64,000 nt of DNA from Amyloporia xantha (taxonomy: Eukaryota; Basidiomycota; Agaricomycetes; Polyporales; Adustoporiaceae): the NCBI GenBank assembly GCA_036971615.1, contig JAYKKR010000001.1, positions 1,736,001 to 1,800,000 of the forward strand, read 5' to 3'. Position 1 is the first letter of the stretch; every line of letters starts with the position of its first letter. Positions 35,930-46,578 of the stretch are shown piece by piece. The position numbers and the translations under genes are program-made. The notes under the pieces are model-generated. The model had not been told where the DNA came from and made no database searches. It saw nothing but the letters and a program-made list of their open reading frames with translations.

Positions 35930-37249
35930 GCGGTAATGGTACCGAGGGCACGGTTCTCATTGTATCTGGAGGATATTGATAACTGTCTATACCTTATCGT
36001 CCACACCAGATCGAGCTCTGCCGTTTGCGATCGTTCGTGGGATGCCCCCCGCAGTGCGTCGAGGCTCTCGAGTATCTATATCATGGTGAAGTTGCTATAT
36101 CTCCCTAATTCCTTTGATCCGCCTACTCCTTGCACTGCCTCCGCCGAACTCTTCTATAGACGTTGGGGGTCTGGAAAGCGGGGCAGACACGTTAAGTGTC
36201 CCAAACCTTGCACAGAAGGCGTGTCCGGGTATCAAGATTAAGCCGATAATGTTGTTTGCATCGTATTGATGTAATTATCACTGACAAGTCGTTGCGTCAT
36301 AAGATCATAACAGTACGTCCCTGTGTACCACGTTTCCAGGAGCGAAGACACGGCTGTCAAGTGGACGAGTCTGCAGACATTGTGAGCAATACCCATACTC
36401 TCACCTCAGTGTTATCGCCCGCGGGCGGAGCTTGCAGCTTCTCAAAGACGTCTCAGCGCAGCACCCCTGCGCTCCCATTACTCTAGATTGACAAAGCGCG
36501 TGCAGGCGAGGCTTGAGACGACCTATCGGACGTGCATCCCACATTCGGTCCGAAGAAGCGAGTACGATGCTTCCCCGATTCACTCCCCGGAACCAGTGGT
36601 TTGTAATGGGAGAAGACACAGAGTGGCGGTTGAATGGCTGGAGTCCGAGAACCTCCTTATTTAATATGACAGTCTCACGACCGTTCCAGCCCCGAAGCTG
36701 ATGCGGATGCTCCACGATCGCAGCGGTCGTCCGTTGGCGTCCTTATTCATTTCCGTTGTCGGGTTCCATCGCCCTCCGTCTTGCGTCTGACGGTCCATTT
36801 TGTAATTTGATGACTGTTGCTCTCTTCCTTATTGTTTCAACCGACGGAACCACCGGCTGCGTACGTGTGTAGTGGACGCATTACGGTCGGAATGCTTTGT
36901 CCCGTAAGCCTCTTTGACGTGCTTGTGATGAGTTTATGCAACCACACTATGTAGTCTAGATAAATTGCTCTCTTAGCGGGAGGGTAAGCTGCAATCAACA
37001 TTCTTATGTGTACTTACAGTGAGCCTGCATCTCATCCTTGATTTGTTCGTAAAATGTTCTCCCCAAACGATTTGGGACTCAGCTAACACCACCGTCGCTT
37101 TCTCTTGCTTTCTCAGCTATATTATCACTAGGTTGAGCAGATAGGTTTCTTCGATGTGCATAAAAAGACCAGAAACTCATAACAGCCCGAAAATTCTTTC
37201 TATGCCAACAGTACACATTGATTCCCACCTTGTTCGCAACAGCTGCATC

Positions 37250-37651
37250 TCAACATCCGGATACCAGACACTCTAGGCCTTCATGAGCGTGGTGGAACAT
37301 GTGCATGTTGCCCCGAACCTGAACCGCCGGATCTTTATTCCAACTAGCCTTGGCAGCGAAAGTCGCGTTGCAAGGACAATGCGGATTAGAGTTTTGGAGG
37401 AACATCGTCGTCGTCGGTTCTTGCACAGCGCTACGGTCAGGATTGTCCGGACCGATCGAAATTCTAGACTTGCTTTCACTATGAGAAGAATCTGCATCAA
37501 AGGTTACGGTTGAGACCGAGAATCTGTGCCATATGCCGTCCCGCGTGCTCCCAGTCAGCTGTAAGCCTGCTGAAAAATTTGCTTCCATGCTGCTACTTCG
37601 TCTTATATGTGAGGGCTCGACTAACAGATGAGCAAATGAAGCGAAGCGCAT
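37250..37651 (-). CDS. candidate intronless ORF, 133 residues, unknown
   Basis: Uninterrupted frame from an ATG at 37651, Ser/His/Asn-rich, with a Cys pair near the middle (PHCPC) and another Cys at the C-terminus (CLVSGC). No signal peptide, domain or recognisable relative. Other frames in the same place are shorter. It may be chance. Confidence 0.15.
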   Translation of the reverse strand: MRFASFAHLLVEPSHIRRSSSMEANFSAGLQLTGSTRDGIWHRFSVSTVTFDADSSHSESKSRISIGPDNPDRSAVQEPTTTMFLQNSNPHCPCNATFAAKASWNKDPAVQVRGNMHMFHHAHEGLECLVSGC

Positions 37652-38795
37652 CCAGGACTAGGGCGGACAGTGTTATGGTTGCCCGCCGCTAGAATAATGA
37701 AACGCAGGAAGTCAATACCCACCGGATGAGAGATCTGATCGGCCTAGTACCTGGAGGTTGATATCACTTCAAACGCTGAAAGATTTTATACATGGCTCCG
37801 GTGAAATATTTTTGCTGAACGCCAGGTTGCTCTGAACGCAGACAGGCTGCACACATCAGCCAGTATAAGCACGAGGCAGATCAAGTTGGTCATCCGTTTA
37901 CGGTTCCTACCCATAGCCTGAGATCCGGAGGGATGCCTTCAACTGAAACACGAGGATCCAGGAGGCTCCGACCGGATGTTGGTTCAGAGCGCTATTGTCA
38001 ATTCAATGTCTGTCCTTACATATCACAGTCCAAAAGCAATTATCTCTAAGGAGGCATTCAGCAAGGACGCAAGACGAATTCAATTGTGAACTAAAACATG
38101 CCGCCAAAGCACATAGCTCACGTCGCAGGTAGAATCCAGATGCAGTCAAGACTTTGGACCATGACATAGATGTAAAATGATGCCTACTCGCTATTGAAGA
38201 TACATGGTGAACGGAGCTATGGTGCGGCGCTTCTGCAGGAAGAAGTACGGGTAGGAAATCAAGTGCGTATCAACTACACACCTGCAACGTGCCAATACCG
38301 ACTTGGACCACGAAGATAAAATTTCCAGCTGTTGAGGTTCCGTCTCTTCTGGACAGCATCGGCGCCTGAGGAGAACAGCTAGAACACCAGAGTTATGACG
38401 CGCTTCGCATCTTTAGGGAGAAGCTGCTGGAACCAAATGAGCTAGACTCGGACTGAGACGCGCGCACCTCAGTCTGATGCAAACATTCCGCGTTGACAGT
38501 AAGGCCGCGTTATCCGACATGTTTCTTTCTTGACTCCTCAGGACAAATATAGACATCTAAAGCCGCAGCTTCATAACTTTAACATTGTTCGGAACCTAGC
38601 AGTTCATGACCAGTCTGTTGTGCGAGGTGAACCAGGAGGAGGGTCATGGGCAGAGGGAGGTGTGCGCGATTCCCGTAACAATTATCGGTTGAAAGCTGCC
38701 ACCCTGACTAAAGGGAGCAGGGAAGACCTCTTCCACGAGTGATATTGAAATATGACAAATTTGCTATGCAGATGAGTATGACTCAAACGGACATA

Positions 38796-38957
38796 TTACT
38801 GACCTTGGTGGCTTGGGCTATTTCGTCCGTGAGGCGCGACATAGTAGAAACGAGAAAGAAAGACAGCAGGGCAGAGCCTTCCGCCCAGAACAAAAACCAA
38901 CAGCTCGATGACTACAACAGCGATTCCCATGAGTCCGCATAAGGACACGGACATCAT
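38796..38957 (-). CDS. candidate small membrane peptide, 53 residues
   Basis: From tandem ATGs at 38957 the frame reads MMSVSLCGLMGIAVVVIELL and continues hydrophobic (VFVLGG) before a mixed C-terminus. One transmembrane helix is predicted by eye. The only support is hydrophobicity; it could be one exon of a longer gene because a GT donor-like sequence sits near its end. Confidence 0.15.
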   Translation of the reverse strand: MMSVSLCGLMGIAVVVIELLVFVLGGRLCPAVFLSRFYYVAPHGRNSPSHQGQ

Positions 38958-39345
38958 CGGTGGATGAGCTAAAGATGTGGATCAATTCATTATGTAAGTC
39001 ACTGATGGATGAAGAGCCCACCGCCGATTGGTACAAACGAGCAAAACGCTAATTCAATCGAGCATTCAATTCATTAGTCCATAAACGTGCTACATCGGCA
39101 CCTGCTCGAGGATGAGCTGACAGCGACCTTCGATACTCGTACGCAGAGAACAATTGGAACCCGTATCAGAGGGTCGCGCACGCGTTTTGAATTGCATCTG
39201 CAGTTACCGTGAGAACATAAGAAAAGCAATATCAATAAGTGCCATGGAACGACTCCATATATGCTAATACAACCGCCGCATTGGGAATGGCTACCGAGGG
39301 GAAAGAAAGAATGCAACAAAATACAACCCCACCCGAGCCCGGACG

Positions 39346-40553
39346 TCAGCGTTTCTTCAAAGCTTCAAATCTCTTCGCTAGAGCCTCGAATTCGTCTTCG
39401 GCAGGAGGAGGCGCCTTGGAAGGTTTGGATGCTATCTCCTCATCCTCCGTGGGGGGAAGCTCGGGAAGTTTGGGCGTCCGCACCCCCGCGCTCCTTGCCT
39501 CCGCCGATATCGTGGCCGCATCCACGGTAAGGGGACTAGACGGCCGTTTCTCTTTGATGGGTTCCTTGTTGGGTCGTCAGCCGAATAGGTGATGACTGCA
39601 CTGTCACAGGTCTGTTAGCTTACCGCGACTCCGCCGCCGCCGCCGCCGCCATCGTCGTCGCCCTCTCCGGGCGCTCTTGGGGGTGACCAATTCACGCCGT
39701 AACCCTTAGCGATTTCTGCCAAATACGCGTCCACTAGTGCCGCCGACGGGGTGGCCACATCCAATTTCTTCGCTACCTGAAAAAGAGAGGAGATCGTTCG
39801 TAACTCGGGGTATTGTATGAGCGTTTCGATCGTCCACTTACGCGCTCGCTCACGCAGTTATCGCGATTCTCCATGACAGCGATTGAGAATTCCCGGCCAT
39901 ACTTGTGCATGAGCATGTCCCGTAACACGTGCAGTTCTGTCGAACAAGTTGGTTAGGGCCGCACTGGCTTTGCGGGGAGGTGAAGGACCCTGACCTTTCA
40001 GTTCCGTCCGAGGCGCTGCATAGACAATACTGCAAACGCCCTCGCTGACCGCTGGATCTGGTTCCCGCGTACTGATAGGAAACAGGGTCGACTTGTCAGA
40101 CAAAGCATCGAGTGCAACAGACGCCCTACTTCTGGTCCAGAAGACCGAACCGTGCATTGAGGAGTTCGCAATAGAGCTCGAGCAGTTCGAGCAGTTCGAC
40201 ATAGATGTCTTCGTGTATGACTGCAGCAGAAATGGTCCGCTGAGATCAACTGTGGAGATAGATCGGAAACGCACTGTTCTCGACCTTGATCCTGGAGGTT
40301 TCGACCTTGCCCTTCTCAAGAAGGAGAGCAATGTCGCGTCTGGCGGCCTTGGCTTGCGCTCCCTTCTTCTCCTGCAGCGTGCGCAGGCGTTGCACGGCCA
40401 ATCTGCAAGCCGGCAGGATCAGAGTGAGTCGCACGCGGCGATGACAGGCGAGAATACCGCAGTTGGACCTGGAAGCGCTGTGAAGACGGGTCTCCTAAGA
40501 CAGACGAGCTTAAGGAAGCTTGCCTTGGCTTTGGCGGCGACCCACGGTGCCAT
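39346..40553 (-). CDS. IST1: IST1, regulator of ESCRT-III / Vps4
   Basis: Exon 1 (40524-40553) codes MAPWVAAKAK. A GC-AG intron (40469-40523) leads to an 11-nt exon (40458-40468) coding VQLR across splices. A normal GT-AG intron then leads to LAVQRLRTLQEKKGAQAKAA and the IST1 core (RRDIALLLEKGKVETSRIKV, ELLELYCELLNARF region, VCSIVYAAPRTELKEL, HKYGREFSIAVMENRDNCV). The linker contains YLAEIAKGYGVNW and a poly-Gly run coded by GCC repeats near 39632-39650. The C-terminus (EDEFEALAKRFEALKKR, stop 39346-39348) is the conserved MIT-interacting helix. IST1 binds Did2/CHMP1 and Vps4 at endosomes (family knowledge). Length and all key segments are as expected. Confidence 0.9.
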
Positions 40554-42101
40554 GTTTGAGAATGAGTGGATGGAGGTTTCAAGGTCAGTCCAGCTGAGCG
40601 ATGCAGTGCGCCTCGGCGCCACACGGTTCGGTGCTATCCGACTACTGTCCTCCAAGGCTCCAACCCATCTCGATCCATTCACTCGATCACGTCTGAATTT
40701 GACTGAACGCCTGTTTCATCTCCCTCCATCGCAACTTCTGCTCTGACCAGCCAGCATTTCACATCCTTCTTCCTTGGCTTATCATCTTAGAAGCGGTCCA
40801 GAAAACCCGTGATGAAATGGTTGTTATATATGTAACATCATCGCCATCACCTTCGGTGTATATTAATACAAACGACCTCAGGATGATGGATCAGCTTGTC
40901 CAGGTTTCTCCACGGCACGAAGGGTTCTACAGATACAAGCTTCTTGACAGCGTGCCACTGTCATAAGCCTAACGGGGCAATTCCCATACACGCTTACTGA
41001 GGACGCAGAGCTCACGACCCGGGCCATCTTGGTGCTGATGGCAGTGCTCTTGGTCACTGATGGTGGAAAAGACACAAGCAATGAAGGAAACAACACCTGC
41101 TAAAATGTCTGCCCGCTTCTCACACGGATCAGGAATCAGTGACGACGCGGATTGTTAGCCAGCACGGGGAAGTTCGAATTGCAATCTCAAGGCTTGTGCC
41201 CGACAGCAACGGTGTGGATCCGTATAATTAGTCCAGATCCGCTCGGTCGCCGTGAGACGCGTACGGTCAGTGTGCGGCGCACTTCACATTCTCCTCTCAC
41301 CCTCTGCTTGTCAAACTTTCCCACCTCGCCCGAACGACAGTGGGTGGCTTGCTTGGCAGTTGTAATGGGTTACTGCGATCAACTAGCACCAATTTACCTG
41401 CCCAACGTCAAACATGCCTGAGGGAGTCTATCCAGCTACTCTTCGCTGACGAAGCATGTGAATGTCCCGTCAGCTTCATCACGATATAGACGACGCCAAC
41501 TCGGGCCGTAGATCCATTGGCTGCATGACCGAGTTGCAGATTCGTAGCATCGCTGACGCTCTTGTGTCGACTGCTACGGCCGGGAAGGCCCACCACCGAT
41601 GCCTTAGTAGATGGCTGATTGTTGTCATTCCACTGCATTCTCTCGATACACTGCGGCGTCGGTATCATGATTGTCCCTGTCCGCTGTGGGATGTATCCGG
41701 TGGGTGAGCTCGTCGGCGGTCAAATGGAAGTGGGAACGAGTGCAGTGGTTGACCGCCGATGCCGGAAGATGGTGCGGAGGGAGAGGGAGAAGTACGATCA
41801 TTAATGAACGGGCTAGTCCCGATCAGAGTGGCGTACCTTACCGTGACCATTCGAAGTGCGATCTTGCCAGTAGTAACATCACTGATGGTTGCGACAGTCT
41901 CCACCACTGTAGTATCTGGCCTCCACTGGCACAGTCTGGACGGTCTCCCCGGTAGATACCGTCTGCACTTCACTAAAGAGGGTAGACTAACCTCAGTCCT
42001 CCCATTTCATCCCCAGAGTCAATGGCTATGAGCTGTGCAGTGCAGCACCATTGTGATCTCTGATTCCCGTCTGGACACGCCCCGCCCTCTGCTCATCCGA
42101 G
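40554..42101. promoter_or_regulatory. divergent intergenic region, IST1 / RasGEF
   Basis: 1.5 kb with several short open frames on both strands (for example around 41665-41973 on minus and 41759-42031 on plus), none with recognisable sequence. The stretch before 42102 is pyrimidine-rich, as expected of the RasGEF leader. Confidence 0.45.
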
Positions 42102-44727
42102 ATGGCTGCCGTGTCCCGCACCCAATCGCTCAGAAGAGGCGGTCCGTTGCCGCGTCTCTGGATCGACTCCTCCCTCTCCAGTTATCGCAAAGCACTGTAT
42201 TCGCCGACGTCCGCCTTGTCATCTGCCCGCATCAGCGACGCCACCACTGTGCTCGATACCCCGTTCAGCCCCGATCCGTTTCATGTCCTGTGCATATACG
42301 ATTTTGAAGCCGATGATCCCGGTCAACTGTCCTTTAGAAAGAATGAGGTCCTCGATGTTGTCAAGCGAGAGGAAACGGTAAGTCCTTGCAGTGGCGCCGC
42401 ATAATGAGCCATACACTGAAGACACTCTGCTCCAGGGATGGTGGGCAGCTGTCCGTCCTGGTGAAGATCAGCCTGGATGGATCCCTAGCGCTTTTGTAGA
42501 GCCCATATCCGAAGCAGTAGCACGCAAGCTGCGCGCCTCCAGTGAAGAACCACGAATACACGACGACGCAAATCGCAGTATCCGTAGCCCTGCAGGACTG
42601 CCGAGAGGCTCTCATACCTATGTCGCCTCGCCCGATGGTGACGTCGGGTACAGCTGGCTGCCGCTCATGGATGGCGATCAGGTAGGTGCAGTCGCAGGTT
42701 GCGGTGTGTGAGTAAGGGCCTGACGCAGTTGAAGGCTCCGATTATCAAGCTCTTTAAAGGGTCTGATGCTAAAGAGGCCGCCTCTATCTTCAGTCCCCTT
42801 GTTCCCCCGGATGAGGGCGTCGACGGCGTCCACCTGGATCCAGAGTTTGACATATCTCCGATCATCAACGACACTTCAAAGCTGAACATACGCACAACCT
42901 CCGAGGTCGTACAACCCACGCCAGTCAAGGACAAACATGCAGCGAAGCCGAGGGCGTCTCCCCATGCGGAACGGCACTCCACCCCCCTGCACTACCAACA
43001 CGAACCTCCGTCGACCTCATCTGAGCATGCGAGAAGCCATTCGGACCCGTCGAGCACGGCTGTCAGTCGCCACCTTCGTCGTCGCCCCGTCCTCATTGAC
43101 GACCGCTCTTCCCTCAGTCGTCTTTCTACCCTCTTCGAGACGAAAAGCGTCGAGGAGCTGGACAGCCTGCTGTGCAGTCCGGCAATAGCCGAGGAGCTGG
43201 ATGTCCTGTCCCCATCGAGCCGAGTGTTTGTCCACTCGCCAGACTCATATAGTCCCATCGCCGAGCAGAAGGAAGGGCCTGTGCCAGGGGACGTACGGCT
43301 GCCTGTGACCCCATCGAGTTTGTCTCCCACAGTCGACCAAGATGAGCTCCAACTACGGGCGGACGGTAGTGTCGCTGCTGGCTCTCTGCGTGGTCTCCTA
43401 GACCGTTTGACGGACGATGACGTCGGTAAGGAAGACATTCGCCCTGGAGTACCAAAACGTTATATAATTTCCGTTCCTGATAGGCGTGACGCAACAACAC
43501 CGATTTCAACGGATCTTCCTTATGACCTTCAAGACTTTCACCAGCTCTGATGAGGTCTTTATCTCGCTCCTCAGCCGGTTTTATATGAGCCAGCGGGCAG
43601 TGATACCCGGCATGAAATCAGGACCAGCGCGGGAGGAGACGGTGGAGTCGACGCAAAGGCAAATCTTGGAGGTATTCAAGCTGTGGTACGAGGAGTATGG
43701 CATGTTTCGAGACGACCCCCACATTGTCCGCCGTCTCGTGAATTTCCTATCCTCCATCAATTCGTCGTCCGCGTTTGCTGTGTTTGCGCGTGCGATGCTG
43801 GAACATATAGAGCGATCTGTGAGACTCATATACCCGTCATGTCTTTCACATGCGCTGACGTCGAGCATCAGGCCCGTGTTCAGGCCCCTACGCCCGCACC
43901 CGCACCCGGGAAACGGAAGAAACGCAAAGCGTCAAAGAGCGATTTCGTGCGAATGGACCCGGGCTTGATCGCGCAGTATCTATGCTTGCACGAGCATAGG
44001 CTTTACACCAAAATCCGCCCTCAGGAATGTCTCCACTGGGTCAGGCACGGCGCGACTGACAGCGTCGTGAATCTGGCTGCTTTCCGTGCGACCCGAGACA
44101 GGCTGGCAGCATGGGTGAAGACGAGCATCGTCTCTGCCGATGCTTTTGTTAGGAGAGCGGATACATTCAATTTTTGGATCCGGGTAGCCGAGGTGAGGCG
44201 GGATGGGCGGTTCGCGAATATCAGCTATGCTGACAGATGCTATCCCACAGACCTGCAAGACGCTGTCGAACTTCTCGTCCATGAGCGCGGTGGCCGCGGG
44301 TCTCTCAGACCCCGCCATAGCGGGACAGCAGCTTCTATGGGCGCAAGTCCCGCGTGGGACTCACCTCGACGTGCTCACACTGCTGGACGTGCCCTCTGAT
44401 AATTACCACGCTTACGGTGCCCTCCAGCAGTCGGTCGATGGGCCCTGCGTACCCTTCATCGAGATGTATCTCGCCGATCTCGCCCACATCGACCACCAGC
44501 TCCCAGATAACGTCGCCTTGCCCGGCGGGACTGCGTCTCTGGTCAACTTCACGAAGCGGGAGAAGTGGTACGACGCAGTGGAGGCTATAGTGCGCTATCA
44601 GGCGTACTCCTACAGCTTCGCGGAGGATCCGTCGATCGCCGACTTTGTCGAGACTAACCTGGCGAGCGTCTCGGAAGGAGAGCTGAGCCTGTCTGCTACG
44701 CGGAATCAGGATGCACAACGGATATAA
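42102..44727 (+). CDS. SH3-domain Ras guanine nucleotide exchange factor (Cdc25-like)
   Basis: Six or more exons joined in frame. The SH3 domain (FHVLCIYDFEADDPGQLSF to GWWAAVRPGEDQPGWIPSAF and VEPIS) is split by a 50-60 nt intron. A Ser/Pro-rich linker of about 250 residues follows. The RasGEF N-terminal motif is FQRIFLMTFKTFTSSDEVF with LKLWYEEYG-like sequence. A basic patch (GKRKKRKASK) precedes the catalytic Cdc25 domain: MDPGLIAQYLCLHEHRLYTK, FNFWIRVAE, CKTLSNFSSMSAVAAGLSDP and PCVPFIEMYLADLAHID. The protein ends at 44727. It should load Ras with GTP in nutrient/cAMP signalling (family knowledge). The splice before CKTLSNFSS uses the later of two AGs (the one in ATCCCACAG) because only that restores the RasGEF motif. 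Convergent with Rab5. Confidence 0.92.
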
Positions 44728-45182
44728 GGGAATGCTGATGTCAGGACGCGGCAATATCATTGTTATCTTGGTGGACTTTATCAGGGTTTTATGTAACTTA
44801 TCATGCTAACCATGGCGACTATGCCTGCTCTACGGACGGGTTCCGTATTCATCCCCTCCTTTGCAACCTTTTTGTAGGAACAGGTGTCTTGTCCTGTATC
44901 ACGTAGTCGTAATTATATCTGTTTGAGCGATCCATAGATCGCACGCTGAGTGGAAAGAAAGGAAATGAAGTCCATATATTACGAACAGCAAACATGCCAG
45001 TGTGGAAGATATAATACACAGATGAGGTAGAAACAGAGCCAAACCGCACGGCCTCCGGTACGTAAAGGAGAAACAGTGGTTACAGGAGGCTGAGAAACAG
45101 AACACCGCGCATATGCCACGTAGCATGCATGAGGTATGAGAGATGCAAAGAAGCGTAGAATCAAACGAGCAGCGAAGATCGC
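44728..45182. other. convergent 3' intergenic region, RasGEF / Rab5
   Basis: 455 bp between stop codons. AT-richer than the genes; no coding sequence seen. Confidence 0.55.
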
Positions 45183-46199
45183 CTAACAGTTGCAAGGCTC
45201 ATTCTGGCCTGCAGCACCGCCAGCTTGTTTGTTCAGATCGACACCTGCTCTTGCTGAAGCGCCCGTCCTGCCTCCTCTGACGGCGGATGGTGGTGCATTC
45301 TGTGGCAGTTTCTTGGCTAGAAAATCAAATTCATTGAGCGAACCACATGGAATGTACGAGAGAGAACTAACCGATAGCGGTAAATATTTCCTGCACACCC
45401 TCCCCAGATTTCGCACTGGTCTCACCCCACATGAGTCCCTCCTCCTCAGCGTACTTCTTCGCCTCCTCCTCTGTAACTTGACGGCGCGCAGCGAGATCTG
45501 ACTTGTTTCCACAGAGAGCAATGACGATAGAAGGGTCTGCTTGACGTTGGAGCTCGCGAATCCATGAGCGCGCCTTCTCGAGTGACGCAGCTTGCGTGAT
45601 GTCGTACACAACCACTGCGCAATTTGCGTTGCGGTAGTACATTGGCGCCTTATATGGTCATTAATATATCATCTGTAAAGTTGACTAGGCAGTGCACATA
45701 CGAGCGACTACGTATCCATATCAAAAGGGTGTCCCGAGCTGTATTACGTTAAACAACGCACCTTATACCGTTCTTGACCAGCAGTATCCCTTCAGTAATT
45801 TACGCTAGGTTATGAGAGTGCTTCTGCAAGGACTGATGAGCGTACCATATCTCGAACTTGACGGTTGTTTGATCGTCGAGCGTAACGGTTTGGGTCAAGA
45901 ACGCGGCTACAGTGGGAGTAACATGTAGCCATATCCAGTATCCTACTTGGCATAGCACGTACCTCCAATCGTACTCTCCCGGTAGTCATCAAACTGGTCT
46001 TTCACAAAGCGCAATACCAAACTGATGACATGGCGAATATATGTCTCAGCTCCCATAGACAAGTGTGATACCTGATGCAATACCTGGACTTCCCAACGGC
46101 CGACTCGCCTAAGATTGTACCATTTCAGCCTGCTATATTGAGTAGTTCGGGAAATAACCCACCAAGGAGAACAAGTTTGAACTGAAGTTGTTTAGACAT
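45183..46199 (-). CDS. Rab5-type small GTPase (Ypt5/Vps21)
   Basis: Eight short exons. Start MSKQLQFKLVLLG at 46199; a 25-nt exon (46084-46108) codes GESAVGKSS (P-loop). Then LVLRFVKDQFDDYRESTIG, AAFLTQTVTLDDQTTVKFEI, DTAGQERYK, a 6-nt exon (45702-45707) coding Ser-Leu, and APMYYRNANCAVVVYDIT. NKSD (CGNKSDLAARRQ) and ETSAK (GETSAKSGEGVQEIF) motifs are intact. The tail ends NEPCNC, giving two C-terminal cysteines for geranylgeranylation, with the stop at 45183-45185. STIGAAFLTQTV and the SLAPMYYRNA block identify Rab5, the early-endosome GTPase (family knowledge). It shares a 379-bp divergent promoter with the Mei2-like gene. Confidence 0.95.
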
Positions 46200-46578
46200 T
46201 GAGACTGGACAAGGGAAGGAGTAGGTCAGTGTGATATGGCACCGCCAGTGGACGCGCAGCGTCAGTGGAGGCAAGGCACTGGCCAGGAATGGCAATGGTT
46301 CCCACGCTGCAACGCTGGACCGGGCGACTCAAAATTTGATAAGACTCTGCTCTCTTCGCACCATCACTACCGCCTCATCGCCTCGACTGCCAGCTGTCTT
46401 TTGTGTTCTCCCTCTACGTCAGGAGTGAGATCGTGACACTTCATCACTTCGGCAAAAAGTCAAAAGTTTTTTCGTTCCGTCTAAGCTTCGTTCTGGTGCT
46501 ATCGGCCGTATCACTGAGTTCCGACTGATCCTCGACTGACACATCCCGCACGAAGAACACGAAGAACTCGTTGAGAAC
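46200..46578. promoter_or_regulatory. divergent promoter, Rab5 / Mei2-like
   Basis: 379 bp between divergent start codons; no coding sequence and no clear TATA box seen. Must contain both promoters. Confidence 0.5.

Larger units (their letters stand above)
34909..39345. other. gene-poor block of about 4.4 kb
   Basis: This stretch stands out in an otherwise gene-dense window. I find no recognisable domain, no reverse transcriptase or transposase motif, no long terminal repeats and no tandem array. Three weak candidates lie inside: a spliced 131-residue frame at 35488-35929, a 133-residue frame at 37250-37651 and a small hydrophobic peptide at 38796-38957. The rest may be decayed sequence or non-coding transcription units. 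Confidence 0.5.

Noticed and set aside
40093..40746. 217-codon plus-strand frame opposite IST1
   Set aside because: Antisense shadow; the minus strand carries full IST1 motifs.
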